Below, one piece after another: positions 27,658 through 37,034 of a stretch of DNA of 64,000 nucleotides (position 1 is the first letter of the stretch; each line of letters starts with the position of its first letter). The notes beneath the pieces are model-generated. The model was not told the DNA's origin. It did no database searches and was given only the letters and a program-made list of their open reading frames with translations. Position numbers and translations under genes: made by a program. Source of the DNA: Bradyrhizobium diazoefficiens (GTDB lineage Bacteria; Pseudomonadota; Alphaproteobacteria; Rhizobiales; Xanthobacteraceae); NCBI RefSeq assembly GCF_016612535.1, contig NZ_JAENXS010000002.1, forward strand, positions 2,294,001 to 2,358,000, written 5' to 3'.

Positions 27658-29139
27658 ATGCTACCCCACGAAAGAAGCAATCGTCTGGGTGCGCCAGGGT
27701 CAATGACGTCGCAGCGCCTGCCTCGTGCAAAGACGGGACCGACAAACCTGCAGATGATGCTGACGCTGCTCGGGGCGGCTGTCATCTTTGCGATCGATAC
27801 ATTCGCGCCGCTCGACGTCGAGATCGCAGTGCTTTATGCGGTCGTGGTGATCGCGTCGGCGACCTTTGTCGATCAACGCGGAATCTTGATAGTGTGCAGC
27901 GTCTGCATCGCACAGACATTGGTGAGCTATGCGATCGTTCACGGGGATGCGCTCGAAAGCGGACCTGCACTGCGCATTCTGGTCAGTCTTTGTGCAATCG
28001 GAATCGCCACCCTCTCCGCGTTGCGAAATCGGGGCGCCGCTGAAAACCTGAGCGCCCAGGCGGCGTTGCTGGATCTCACCCACGACGCCATCTTTGTGCG
28101 CGACCGGAACAACGCCATTACCTACTGGAACCTCGGTGCTGAAGAGCTTTACGGCTGGGCCCGCAAAGAGGCCCTTCGGAGAAACGCTGACGCCCTCCTG
28201 CAGACCAGGCATCCGCCTTCGACCGGCGCGGCAGAGCCGCGCGACGATCCGGACCGTTGGCAGGGAGAGCTTGTCCACACAAGGCGCGACGGCAGCGAGG
28301 TCGTCGTCGCCAGCCGATGGTCGGTGCAACGCGACGAACGCGGCCGTCTGCTCGCGATCATGGAAACGAGCAGCGACGTCACGGAGCAGAAGCAGGCCGA
28401 AGATGCGCTGCATCAGGCCCGGAGCCAGCTCGAGCATGTCGCCCGCGTCACGGCCCTTGGCGAACTCACCGCCTCCATCGCCCACGAGGTCAACCAGCCG
28501 CTCGCGGCGGTCGTGACCAATGGTGAAGCCTGTCTAAGATGGCTGCTGCGGGACGAACCTGATCTTGTAGAGGTGCGCGTCGCCGTCGAGCGGATGATCG
28601 GCAACAGCCGTCGCGCCAACGATGTCATAGCCCGATTGCGCGCGATGGCACGCAAGACCAATCCGTCTCACACTGCCCTCACTCTCAACGACGTCGTCGC
28701 CGACGTGATTCCGCTGGTCGAGCGCGAGCTGCTCAACAACAACATCACGCTCAAACTCGATCTTCAGGCCCAAACTCCGACCGTGATGGGCGATCGGATC
28801 CAGCTGGCGCAGGTCGTGATCAATTTGATCGTCAACGCAGTTCAAGCGATGTCCGAGGTCGAGGACCGTCCGAAGTTGCTGTCTATCGGCTCGAAGGTCT
28901 CGTCTGACGGTTCGCAGCCGCGATCAGCAATTCTAGAGATCGCGGATACGGGTGCGGGGCTCGGTCCGGAAAGCGCCAAGAAGCTGTTCACGGCCTTCTA
29001 TACGACGAAGGCCGATGGAATGGGCATGGGACTGTCGATCTGCCGCACCATTGTCGAGAGTCACGGCGGATCGATCGTAGCCACATCGGGCGAGCGTTCG
29101 GGCGCTTTGTTCACGATCAAACTTCCCGTGCCACTCTAG
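27658..29139 (+). CDS. PAS-domain sensor histidine kinase (FixL-like)
   Basis: A 493-residue membrane kinase. Residues 30-125 hold about four hydrophobic segments, residues 135-245 a PAS domain (LLDLTHDAIFVRDRNNAITY ... RRDGSEVVVASRW), and the H box ELTASIAHEVNQPLAA carries the phospho-histidine near residue 276. The ATPase boxes are QVVINLIVNAVQAM, EIADTGAGLG and GMGLSICRTIVESHGG. I see no haem-binding histidine argument strong enough to call FixL itself. AGGA lies five bases before the ATG; an ATG at 27703 is possible. The two receiver proteins at 29867 and 30569 are its likely partners. Confidence 0.87.
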   Translation: MLPHERSNRLGAPGSMTSQRLPRAKTGPTNLQMMLTLLGAAVIFAIDTFAPLDVEIAVLYAVVVIASATFVDQRGILIVCSVCIAQTLVSYAIVHGDALESGPALRILVSLCAIGIATLSALRNRGAAENLSAQAALLDLTHDAIFVRDRNNAITYWNLGAEELYGWARKEALRRNADALLQTRHPPSTGAAEPRDDPDRWQGELVHTRRDGSEVVVASRWSVQRDERGRLLAIMETSSDVTEQKQAEDALHQARSQLEHVARVTALGELTASIAHEVNQPLAAVVTNGEACLRWLLRDEPDLVEVRVAVERMIGNSRRANDVIARLRAMARKTNPSHTALTLNDVVADVIPLVERELLNNNITLKLDLQAQTPTVMGDRIQLAQVVINLIVNAVQAMSEVEDRPKLLSIGSKVSSDGSQPRSAILEIADTGAGLGPESAKKLFTAFYTTKADGMGMGLSICRTIVESHGGSIVATSGERSGALFTIKLPVPL

Positions 29140-29597
29140 GGGCGCAGCCAGCGATAGTGGCGCGGCGACATTCCGACATGTTGACGAAAACGTCGCGAAA
29201 AGTGGCTTTGATCGGCAAAGCCCGCCTCCAACGCGATCTGCGAGAGCGGCATGTCGGTGCCCGACAGCAACTGCATGGTTCGCTCGACCCGGCGGCGAAT
29301 CAAATAGTCATGTGGAGTGACGCCGACGGACTTCTTGAAGGCGCGAACGAAGTAGCAGACGGACAGATTCGCGAGGCTTGCAAGCAGTTCAACGCTGATC
29401 CGCCGATCGATATTACCATCAATATGTTCGCGAATCCGACGCAGCGCTCTCGGGGGCAACCCGCCGCGGGCAACTCCGCCGGACTGACTGGGACTGGGAA
29501 GACCGGACGGCGGTGAACCAGTGTTGAGCTGGGCAAGGATCGGCTGAAGCGCCTCCATCGAACCGTTGTGGTCGCATTCGTTCACATCCCTGAACAT
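29136..29597 (-). CDS. AraC-type helix-turn-helix protein
   Basis: A 153-residue protein that is almost only the AraC DNA-binding domain (residues 50-150: LRRIREHIDGNIDRRISVEL ... ALEAGFADQSHFSRRFRQHVG). The N-terminal 45 residues are proline/serine-rich and look unstructured. AAGGAGG precedes the ATG. Its stop codon and that of the convergent kinase gene share the palindrome CTAG at 29136-29139. A second small unit may therefore answer the kinase signal; this is inference. Confidence 0.82.
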   Translation of the reverse strand: MFRDVNECDHNGSMEALQPILAQLNTGSPPSGLPSPSQSGGVARGGLPPRALRRIREHIDGNIDRRISVELLASLANLSVCYFVRAFKKSVGVTPHDYLIRRRVERTMQLLSGTDMPLSQIALEAGFADQSHFSRRFRQHVGMSPRHYRWLRP

Positions 29598-29866
29598 TGT
29601 GGTCCTCCTTGATCAGTCTTGGACGCCACTCGGCAACATCGCGAGGTGCGCGCTGGCTGCTTCGTCATGGCCTTCAGGATGATCGCAGTCCGGCACGACA
29701 CCAATCGTGCCAGCGTGTGGTCGCCTCATACCTTGGTGTGCGCGCAGATTCGGAGGTCGGGTTTGTCCTTCGGCTGCGCTGCCGAGAGCGGTCATACCTA
29801 TGGGTGATGATCTTTTCGGCGCCTGTCGTGCTATGGATCTCTCTCGGCCCACGATTGGAGCGCGAA

Positions 29867-30496
29867 ATGAAACAGGCGCAGGGCGAACGCCCTATCGTAC
29901 GCATCATCGACGACGATACGTCGTTGGGCGACGGCCTGAGCAGCCTGGTACGTTCGGTGGGATTGAACGCGAATATCTATAGTTCGACGCAGGAGTTCCT
30001 GACCGCGGACAATCTGGCTGACCCCGGCTGCATTGTGCTCGATGTCCGCCTGCCGGGGACCAGCGGCCTGGACTTCCAGGAGCAACTCGCCGAGCTCGGA
30101 ATCCGATTGCCTGTGATCCTCATGACAGGGCACGGCGACATTCCGATGTCGGTACGCGCCATGAAGGCCGGGGCGATCGATTTCCTCGCGAAGCCGTTCC
30201 GCGACCAAGACATGATCGATGCGGTGACCGCTGCGATCGCCCGTGACCAGCTGCGGCGTGCCAGTGAGGAGCAGGCCGTCGCGATCGTCGATCGCTACAC
30301 GACCCTGTCACCGCGTGAACGCGAGGTGATGGCCCTGGTCACTGCGGGGCGCATGAACAAGCAGATCGCTGGAGAGCTTGGCTTGAGCGAGGTGACGGTC
30401 AAGATTCATCGCGGTGCGGCGATGCGAAAGATGGGTGCGCGCTCACTCGCCGAATTGGTCCGCATGGCGGATGCGCTCAAGAACAGGACGTCGTGA
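29867..30496 (+). CDS. FixJ-family response regulator (receiver + LuxR HTH)
   Basis: A 209-residue regulator. The receiver domain (1-120) has the acidic pocket IIDDDTS, the phospho-acceptor aspartate in VLDVRLPG, the threonine in LMTGHGD and the lysine in AKPFRD. The C-terminal LuxR/FixJ helix-turn-helix runs LSPREREVMALVTAGRMN ... LSEVTVKIHRG. GGAG lies six bases before the ATG at 29867; a longer frame to 29597 lacks homology. Downstream of the PAS kinase, it is the probable DNA-binding output of that system. Confidence 0.88.
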   Translation: MKQAQGERPIVRIIDDDTSLGDGLSSLVRSVGLNANIYSSTQEFLTADNLADPGCIVLDVRLPGTSGLDFQEQLAELGIRLPVILMTGHGDIPMSVRAMKAGAIDFLAKPFRDQDMIDAVTAAIARDQLRRASEEQAVAIVDRYTTLSPREREVMALVTAGRMNKQIAGELGLSEVTVKIHRGAAMRKMGARSLAELVRMADALKNRTS

Positions 30497-30568
30497 GTAG
30501 GGCTCGACGAGCTTCTGCATGCGCTGCTTGCAGGAACAGTTCAGCCATCGCCTCCAGGGAATAGCCAA

Positions 30569-30937
30569 ATGGCTGCCGGACAACTGATTTCGATCGTCGA
30601 TGACGACACCTCCATGCGTGAGGCGCTCGTCGGGCTCGTTCGCTCGCTGGGTTACGATGGCCGTGGCTTTGCATCGGCCAAGGACTTTCTCGCATCTGAT
30701 GACCTTGGACTGTTTACTTGCGCCATCACCGACATCCAGATGCCCGAGATGAGCGGCTTCGAACTCAAACAAGAACTCGACGTTCGCCATGGAACGCTTC
30801 CCGTGATCATGATCACGTCTCGCGCGGACGCGGATCTCGAAGGCAGAGCGCTGTCGAGCGGCGCAACCTGCTTCCTTCGCAAGCCCTTTGACGCCGAAAC
30901 ATTGCTGAACTGCCTTGAAAGGATACTCGGCGTTTAG
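30569..30937 (+). CDS. Single-domain response regulator (receiver only)
   Basis: A 122-residue CheY-like receiver with ISIVDDDTSMREAL, the aspartate in AITDIQMPEMSG, the threonine in IMITSRAD and the lysine in FLRKPFD. There is no output domain. It may act as a phosphate sink or adaptor for the PAS kinase, as similar stand-alone receivers do in rhizobia. It lies 72 bases downstream of the FixJ-like gene on the same strand. Confidence 0.82.
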   Translation: MAAGQLISIVDDDTSMREALVGLVRSLGYDGRGFASAKDFLASDDLGLFTCAITDIQMPEMSGFELKQELDVRHGTLPVIMITSRADADLEGRALSSGATCFLRKPFDAETLLNCLERILGV

Positions 30938-31127
30938 CCTTTTCCGCCCGCAGGATCAGCGCAGCTCGCCGATGCCATCCTTACGAGGGCGTGCATCTTG
31001 ACCTCCCTCCGACATCAGACTCCCACCATTGGAGCAGACTCCGACAATCCCGCAGCTGCACCTCCGCAATAGTCTGCACACCAGTTGGCGGATTCGGACC
31101 GGGCGCCATCAATTTGGAGACCTCGTG

Positions 31128-31484
31128 ATGAAGCTCGTGCGGTGGATGGCGATTGTCGGTTGTCTCCTGGTTGTGAATTCTGGCGCCCAGGCACGCTCGA
31201 GCTACGACGGGGCCTGGGATCTTGTTTTTGTGACACAGAAGGGGACCTGCGATCAGAGCTACAGCTTCTCCGTCAACATTTCCGACGGGATCGTCACGCA
31301 TCCGAATCTCGTCAAGTTCAGGGGCAACGTCACGCGATCCGGCGCGGTCCGCGCATCGGTCACGGTTCATGACAAATACGCCTCCGGCGTCGGCCGGCTC
31401 TCCGGCGACGCCGGTCAGGGACGCTGGAGCGGCTATTCGGGATCTGCACGCTGCTCCGGGTATTGGACGGCCAGGCGAAACTAA
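31128..31484 (+). CDS. Small exported hypothetical protein
   Basis: A 118-residue protein with a clear signal peptide (VRWMAIVGCLLVVNSGAQA). The mature domain starts RSSYDGAWDLVFVTQKGTC and contains repeated beta-strand-like segments with GRWSGYSG near the end. I recognise this type as a common small secreted rhizobial family without known function. The ATG at 31128 with TGGAGA upstream is preferred over an earlier in-frame start at 31029. Confidence 0.68.
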   Translation: MKLVRWMAIVGCLLVVNSGAQARSSYDGAWDLVFVTQKGTCDQSYSFSVNISDGIVTHPNLVKFRGNVTRSGAVRASVTVHDKYASGVGRLSGDAGQGRWSGYSGSARCSGYWTARRN

Positions 31485-31628
31485 CCGCCGACGACTCTAT
31501 CGCAACATTAGCCTAGCCGCGGCAAGGACGTCCAAGCGAAGGGAATGCCCCTGGTGTTTGATCGCCGAAGGATCAGGATTTTCTCGTCGCAGGATCGGTG
31601 ATTGACGGGGTCGCAAAGGAACTAGCGC

Positions 31629-32012
31629 ATGCCGCTCTACACGGTTACGACACCGGATGGCTTCCTGTCCGCTGAGCAGAGGGATGTCATCGCTGCCGAG
31701 CTGACCCGCATCTATACGACGATCAACCAGGTCCCGGCGAACTTTGTCCATTCGATCTTCCTGACCTACCCCAGAGGTCACGCTTACGTCGCGGCAAACC
31801 CTTCGCCGATCGCCTCGATCATCGGGACCATCCGCGGCGGCCGCGCGCCTGAGCAGAAGACGCGGCTCATCAAGGCCATCTGGACGATGTTCCAGGACAA
31901 CACAAGCGTCTCCGACAGCGACCTCTCGGTCGCACTCCAGGAGATCCCGCCCAGTCAGGCGATGGAGAATGGGGTGATCATGCCGGAAGTCGGGCACGAG
32001 CAGGCGCGGTGA
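31629..32012 (+). CDS. Tautomerase-superfamily protein
   Basis: A 127-residue protein with the conserved Pro at position 2 (MPLYTVTT), which is the catalytic base in the 4-oxalocrotonate tautomerase superfamily. LSAEQRDVIAAELTRIY fits the first helix. The length, roughly twice that of the 60-residue 4-OT subunits, suggests a cis-CaaD or MSAD-like fused form or an uncharacterised group. AAAGGAAC precedes the ATG. Substrate unknown. It lies about 100 bases before the export operon. Confidence 0.75.
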   Translation: MPLYTVTTPDGFLSAEQRDVIAAELTRIYTTINQVPANFVHSIFLTYPRGHAYVAANPSPIASIIGTIRGGRAPEQKTRLIKAIWTMFQDNTSVSDSDLSVALQEIPPSQAMENGVIMPEVGHEQAR

Positions 32013-32110
32013 CGATTCATCAAGTTCTGAGAGCCGGCGCGATCCCAGGACCCGCTGCCTGACGACAACGACAGAGAAACAGCCACTGCTGTAGCGGAAG
32101 GACGTTTGGC

Positions 32111-33163
32111 ATGGACATGTCGTCCGTAGATGACAAAGAGCAGAGCACGCCAAGCGAGGCAAAGGTGGAAGCCGCGCGCAGTCCGACGCGGGTGCCGTCG
32201 ATCATCGTCAGCCTCGTCGCAATCGGCGTCGTATCGCTTTCGACCTTCTATCTCTTGCGACCGGAGCCGCTGCTCGTGCAGGGTGAGGCCGACGCGACGC
32301 GGTTCGACATCGCCGCCCGTGTCGACGGTCGGGTCAAGGAGATCCCGGTGGAGCGCGGTCAGAACGTGCCGGCTGGGGCCGTCCTCGTCCGCATCGACAA
32401 TCCAGAGACTTTGGCCAAGCACGAGCAGATGAAAGCCGCGAAGGCAGTTGCTGACGCACAGCTCGCCAACGTGCTGGTCGGAACGCGGGTGGAGACCATT
32501 GCCGCGCGCAAGGCAGAAATGGAGCGTGCCCAGGCTGGACTGGTGCTGGCGCAGAAGACATTCGACCGCACCCACACCCTGACCGAGCAAGGCAACGCGC
32601 CGCAAGCGCGACTCGACCAGGCGACTGATGCGCTGCACGAAAGCGAGCGCGCGGTCGATCAGGCCAAATCTGCGTACGAGCAGGCGGTCAACGGCTACAC
32701 CAAGGAGGAACGGGCGATCGCGAAGGCCAATGTCGAGAAGGCCGACGCCGATATCCAGAGCGTTCAATCCGTGATCGACCAGCTCTTGGTCTATGCTCCG
32801 GTCGCCTCGCAGGTCTATCAGCGCAACGTTGAGCCGGGCGAATACGTCTCGCCGGGCGTACCGCTCGTCACCCTGATCGATCTCAACGACGTCTGGATCC
32901 ACTTCGACCTGCGCGAAGACCTCGTCAAGAACCTGAAGGTCGGCGATCGCTTCGATGTCCGCATTCCAGCCCTCGCCAACCGCTCCGTGACGGTCAAGGT
33001 TAAGCTCATCGCGACCAAGGGCGAATATGCAAGCTGGCGCGCCACGCGTGCCTCTGGGGATTTCGATCTGCGGACGTTTTCGATCCGCGCCTATCCCGTG
33101 CAGCGGGTGCCCGAGCTGCGACCGGGGATGAGCGCCTATCTCGACTGGCGGTCGCGGCAATGA
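32111..33163 (+). CDS. HlyD-family membrane-fusion protein 1
   Basis: A 350-residue periplasmic adaptor. It has one N-terminal membrane segment (IIVSLVAIGVVSLSTFYLL), a split biotinyl-lipoyl domain (ARVDGRVKEIPVERGQNVPA, later QVYQRNVEPGEYVSPG) and a long coiled-coil hairpin (residues 95-210) between. It starts an operon in which the double-permease gene overlaps its end by four bases (ATGA). Such adaptors bridge an inner-membrane transporter to an outer-membrane channel. No TolC-like gene is in the window. Confidence 0.86.
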   Translation: MDMSSVDDKEQSTPSEAKVEAARSPTRVPSIIVSLVAIGVVSLSTFYLLRPEPLLVQGEADATRFDIAARVDGRVKEIPVERGQNVPAGAVLVRIDNPETLAKHEQMKAAKAVADAQLANVLVGTRVETIAARKAEMERAQAGLVLAQKTFDRTHTLTEQGNAPQARLDQATDALHESERAVDQAKSAYEQAVNGYTKEERAIAKANVEKADADIQSVQSVIDQLLVYAPVASQVYQRNVEPGEYVSPGVPLVTLIDLNDVWIHFDLREDLVKNLKVGDRFDVRIPALANRSVTVKVKLIATKGEYASWRATRASGDFDLRTFSIRAYPVQRVPELRPGMSAYLDWRSRQ

Positions 33164-35490
33164 GGGCGGCTTCCAGGCCCGGATTTTGGCTGGTCGCGCA
33201 GCGCGAATGCCGCTGGCTGTTCCGTGATCGTGTGGCGCTGCTCCTGATCTTCGGCGTGCCGCTGTTCGCATTCGTGGTTCTCACGACAGTATTCAGTCAT
33301 CCCGTCATTCGCGGGCTCGGGGTGACGGTCGTCGACGAGGACAAGTCGGACGCCTCGCGCGCCCTGGTGGAATATGTTGCGGCGTCCCCCAGTTTGAAGG
33401 TCGTCGACCGCTCCGGCACGCTGTCCACGGCCGTTAATGACATACGCTCCGGCAAGTCGATCTCGGCTGTCTACATCCCGCCGGATTTCGAGCGCGACCT
33501 GAAGGCAGCGCGGCGCCCGCAGGTCGTCGGGTTCTATAACCAGCAGTTTTTGACCCCCTCCGGCATCGCATCCTCGGGTCTGAACGATTCGCTGTCCGCC
33601 GCGGCGGTCGTGGCCGCACCCGCCAGTCGCGCGGCGCCGGCACCGGCGTCCTTGGGAGCGCTCCAGGCGGAGACGATGGCACTGGTCAATCCGCAGAAGA
33701 ACTATGCGCAGTTCCTGCTGCGCGCGCTGCTGCCGACCATCATCCATGTGGTGATCACGCTCGCCGCCGGCTACTCCGTCGGCTCCGAATTCCGCCGCCG
33801 CGACGCGCGGACCTGGCTCGAAAGCGCCGGCGGCGATCCGCTCGTCGCGCTGGCCGGCAAGCTCGCGCCGCTGTTCTGCATCTTCTTCCTGATCATGCTG
33901 GCCGAGCCGCTGTTCCTGGAGGGCATGCTGGCGATCCCCTTCAAGGGCGATCTGCCGTTGATGATCGCCGCGGCGACGCTGCTGATCATCGCCTATCTGT
34001 CGCTCGGCGCCCTGCTCCAGCTGCTGGTCGGCGATCTCGCCACCGGGCTGGGGCTTGCGGGTCTCATTGCCTCGCCGGCGTTCGGTTATGCCGGCGTCGG
34101 CTTTCCTACCATCGGCATGAATGCCTTTGCGCAGACATGGGGCGCGATCCTGCCGCTGCGCTGGTACATGGCCGTCCTGCTCGGACAGGCGGCGCGGGGA
34201 CTGCCGGTCGCCGATTCCGCCATTCCCTTCGCCGCGCTTGCGGGCCTCGCTTTGCTCTTTGCCGGCCTCGCGCTGCTCCGCATGGCGAACGTCACCCGTA
34301 AGGGCTGGTTTTCGGTCGCGCGTGCTGCGGAGCCGTCCGAGGCGAGCCACACACCGCGCGGCATCGGCGGCGCCTTCACGGCGGAGTGGCGGCGGGTTCT
34401 GGGAACGCGGAGCGCCTTCAGCCTGCTGTTTCTCGCGCCCCTCGTCTACGGCATCTATTATCCGCAGCCCTATCTGAACCAGATCCTTCGCAAGCTTCCC
34501 ATCGCGGTCGTCGACAATGATCTCAGCGATCTCAGCCTGCAGATCGTCGAGACGCTGGATGCGAGCGGTGCCTTGAGCGTGACGGTTCGCGCCCGAACGC
34601 TGGCCGAAGCGCGCACCGCGATCGATCGCGGGCAGGCCTTTGCCGCCGTCGAGATTCCGCCGAACACCGAGCGCGACGTGCTCAAGGGCATCACCGCCCA
34701 TATCCCGGTCTATGCGGACGCAACCTATCTGTTCATCTTCAGATCGAGCGCCAGCGGCGTGGCCACCGCCATCGGAACCTTGGCCTCCGAGCTCGTCTCG
34801 CGCGGCGCGCGTTCGGATGGCAGCCTCATCAAGGCGAAGCTCGCGGCGTCGAGCCCGGCCAACGTGCTGCTGCAGCCGATCTTCAACCCGGTGGGCGGCT
34901 ATGCGAGCTACGTCGTTCCGGCGGCGTTCATTCTGATCCTGCAGCAGACCCTGCTGATCGGCGCGGCCATGTTGACCGGAACCGCACTGGCGGCAAGAGG
35001 CGGAGCCTTCGCCGGCGTGCTCGGCCGCGGCATCGCGCATCTGACCATCTACCTTCCCGCGCTCGCGCTTTACGTCATCGTGCTGCCCCGCATCTACGGT
35101 TTTTCGACGCTCGGTCATCTTCCGCAGATCCTCGCGCTCGCGAGCGTCTTTCTGCTGGCAACGAGCTTCATGGGTCAGGCGGTCGGGACCTGGTTCACGC
35201 GACCTGAGAACGCGACCATCCTGCTGTTGGCGACCAGCCTGCCGCAGTTCTTCATGGCCGGCTTCGCATGGCCGCGCGAAGCGATTCCGGACGTCGCCCT
35301 CGCGTTCGGGCGGTTGTTCCCCGCCGACTCCGCGATTGACGGCCTTGTGCGCATCAACCAGTTAGGGGCCGGCATCTGGGAGGTTGCGCATGACTGGATC
35401 GCATTGTGGTGCCTGGCGCTCGGCTATTTCGCGCTCGCGGTGATCTCGGCATTTGCCGTCAGCAGGAGACAGCGACATGCCCAACCTTAG
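33160..35490 (+). CDS. Fused double ABC-2-type permease
   Basis: A 776-residue membrane protein made of two tandem copies of an ABC-2 permease (YhhJ/YbhS type). Copy one is about residues 1-385 (LVAQRECRWLFRDRVALLLI start) and copy two about 405-770 (FTAEWRRVLGTRSAFSLLF start). Each has one membrane helix, a long extracytoplasmic domain and five C-terminal helices. A single chain could form the full transmembrane pair. The gene overlaps the HlyD genes on both sides (4 and 14 bases). No ATP-binding subunit is encoded in the operon, so energy must come from an ATPase elsewhere, or the complex works differently. Confidence 0.85.
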   Translation: MRAASRPGFWLVAQRECRWLFRDRVALLLIFGVPLFAFVVLTTVFSHPVIRGLGVTVVDEDKSDASRALVEYVAASPSLKVVDRSGTLSTAVNDIRSGKSISAVYIPPDFERDLKAARRPQVVGFYNQQFLTPSGIASSGLNDSLSAAAVVAAPASRAAPAPASLGALQAETMALVNPQKNYAQFLLRALLPTIIHVVITLAAGYSVGSEFRRRDARTWLESAGGDPLVALAGKLAPLFCIFFLIMLAEPLFLEGMLAIPFKGDLPLMIAAATLLIIAYLSLGALLQLLVGDLATGLGLAGLIASPAFGYAGVGFPTIGMNAFAQTWGAILPLRWYMAVLLGQAARGLPVADSAIPFAALAGLALLFAGLALLRMANVTRKGWFSVARAAEPSEASHTPRGIGGAFTAEWRRVLGTRSAFSLLFLAPLVYGIYYPQPYLNQILRKLPIAVVDNDLSDLSLQIVETLDASGALSVTVRARTLAEARTAIDRGQAFAAVEIPPNTERDVLKGITAHIPVYADATYLFIFRSSASGVATAIGTLASELVSRGARSDGSLIKAKLAASSPANVLLQPIFNPVGGYASYVVPAAFILILQQTLLIGAAMLTGTALAARGGAFAGVLGRGIAHLTIYLPALALYVIVLPRIYGFSTLGHLPQILALASVFLLATSFMGQAVGTWFTRPENATILLLATSLPQFFMAGFAWPREAIPDVALAFGRLFPADSAIDGLVRINQLGAGIWEVAHDWIALWCLALGYFALAVISAFAVSRRQRHAQP

Positions 35491-36451
35491 ACCTGCCGCC
35501 TTCGTTGCAATTCCGCTCGCGCTCGTCGCGGCGGGAGCGCTGCTCTATGTCATGCGCCACTCGGCACCGCCCGCCGCGATTGTCGGCGTCGTCCGCGCGA
35601 CCGAGGTCAGGGTCGAGCCGGAAGTGAACGGCCAGCTCGTCTCGATCTCGGTCGAGAAGGGCGCTCGCGTCCATGCGGGCGATGTCCTGGCGCGGCTGTC
35701 CGCGGTCGAGCTGACTGCACAGGCGGACCAAGCACGCGCCACGCTCGCCGCAACCGTCGCCAGTCGCAACAACGTCTATGCCGGTGTTCGCCGCGAGCAG
35801 GTCGAGTCTCTCAAGGCTGCGATCTCCAAGGCCACTGCGCGCCTCGACTATGTGCAGGCCCAGCTGACCAGGACCGGCACGCTGGCCCGCCAGAACTTCG
35901 AGTCGCAGCAGGCGCTCGACCAGGCCGAAGGCGACGTTGCGAGTGCGCGCGCCGATGTTGCGGAGGCCCAGGCGAACTACGACGCGGCCGTGGCCGGCCC
36001 GACCGTCGAGGAACGCGCGATCGCCGATGCACAGGTGCGGGCCGCAGCCGCCGCGGTCGCCGTGATCGAGCGACGTCTCGACAAGATGGTCCTCCGTGCG
36101 CCCGCAGACGGCGTGGTCAGCGTGATCGCGGCAGAGCTCGGGGAAAATGTTCGTTCGGGTCAGCCGATCCTGATGGTCGAGGCGGCCGGCAAGCAGTGGC
36201 TGTCGTTCAATGTGCGCGAGGATCGTCTCGATCGTCTCGCGATGGGAGCTACAGCGGACGTAATGCGGAACGGCGCCGCCGTCCCGACCAAGGCGGTCAT
36301 CACCGAGCTGCGGCCGCTCGGCGTCTTCGCCACCTGGCAAGCCGAGCGCGTCATCGGCGATCATGACCGCAACACGCTGCGCTTGCGCCTCGATCCGGCA
36401 CGCGAAACAACTAGCCTTGAGCCGGGCATGACGGTCTGGGTCGATCCCTGA
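35477..36451 (+). CDS. HlyD-family membrane-fusion protein 2
   Basis: A 324-residue adaptor with an N-terminal membrane segment (FVAIPLALVAAGALLYVM), a lipoyl half VEPEVNGQLVSISVEKGARV and a coiled-coil region at residues 75-190. It is related to, but clearly distinct from, the first adaptor of the operon. The ATG at 35477 follows AGGAGAC and lies inside the last codons of the permease gene. Two different adaptors around one permease may form a heteromeric periplasmic tube. Confidence 0.85.
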   Translation: MPNLRPAAFVAIPLALVAAGALLYVMRHSAPPAAIVGVVRATEVRVEPEVNGQLVSISVEKGARVHAGDVLARLSAVELTAQADQARATLAATVASRNNVYAGVRREQVESLKAAISKATARLDYVQAQLTRTGTLARQNFESQQALDQAEGDVASARADVAEAQANYDAAVAGPTVEERAIADAQVRAAAAAVAVIERRLDKMVLRAPADGVVSVIAAELGENVRSGQPILMVEAAGKQWLSFNVREDRLDRLAMGATADVMRNGAAVPTKAVITELRPLGVFATWQAERVIGDHDRNTLRLRLDPARETTSLEPGMTVWVDP

Positions 36452-37034
36452 CATCGGCCGGACGCACACTCGCGCCAGCGCTTCAGATCAGCGGCATCGG
36501 TCGCCAAGAACGAGCGAAACAGATTCAATCCCAAACAAGATTTGAACGTAGTTAAGCTTAGCGAGCCCTAATTGGTGACCCGATTTGGGGAAAGCTCCCG
36601 AAAATCCGCTATACTTGACAGGTGCATTCGACGCAATTTCCAATCCTGCTCGAAACTGCTGCGGTGAATGGAGTTCGCCTTGGTCGGGAGGGCATCCATT
36701 TCCCGAGCTCTCGTCATGTCATTCCCTCCCAAACATCTTGTTTTGCCGCTAGGCACCTTCTGACGACAGTTTTCGGCGATTGAAAGAGTCGGGACGGCGA
36801 TCCCGATAAAAATCACGAGTGTGATTTCAACTGAGGCGTGCATGTACTTTTAGGCTGGTGCGAACGAAAATCGGATGCTCTCTGCCGAGCTTTTCCTTGC
36901 CAGTCTGCTCCTCCGGACCTGGTGCGACGCAACTATAGTTCGAGATCGACACAACGAGCGACATCAATTGACCTCGGTTCCACTCTGTCCATCCACCTCT
37001 TTCGAGAGTCTCGACGCGCGAATTGCTTGCCAAC
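36452..37034. other. Low-GC junction region without a supported gene
   Basis: This 580-base stretch is visibly richer in A and T than its surroundings and has no convincing reading frame. A 91-codon minus-strand frame (36568-36843) has a hydrophobic N-terminus but no ribosome site and no family resemblance. It separates the export operon from a decayed gene and the mobile element, so it may be a scar of past integration. Confidence 0.45.

Noticed and set aside
33136..35118. A 660-codon minus-strand frame opposite the double permease
   Set aside because: Its composition (Arg/Gln/Asp-rich, no hydrophobic core) is that of antisense to a membrane protein gene; the permease on the other strand has clear family motifs.
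36568..36843. A 91-codon minus-strand frame with a hydrophobic start
   Set aside because: There is no ribosome site or homology, the region is low-GC intergenic DNA, and the hydrophobic stretch alone is weak evidence.
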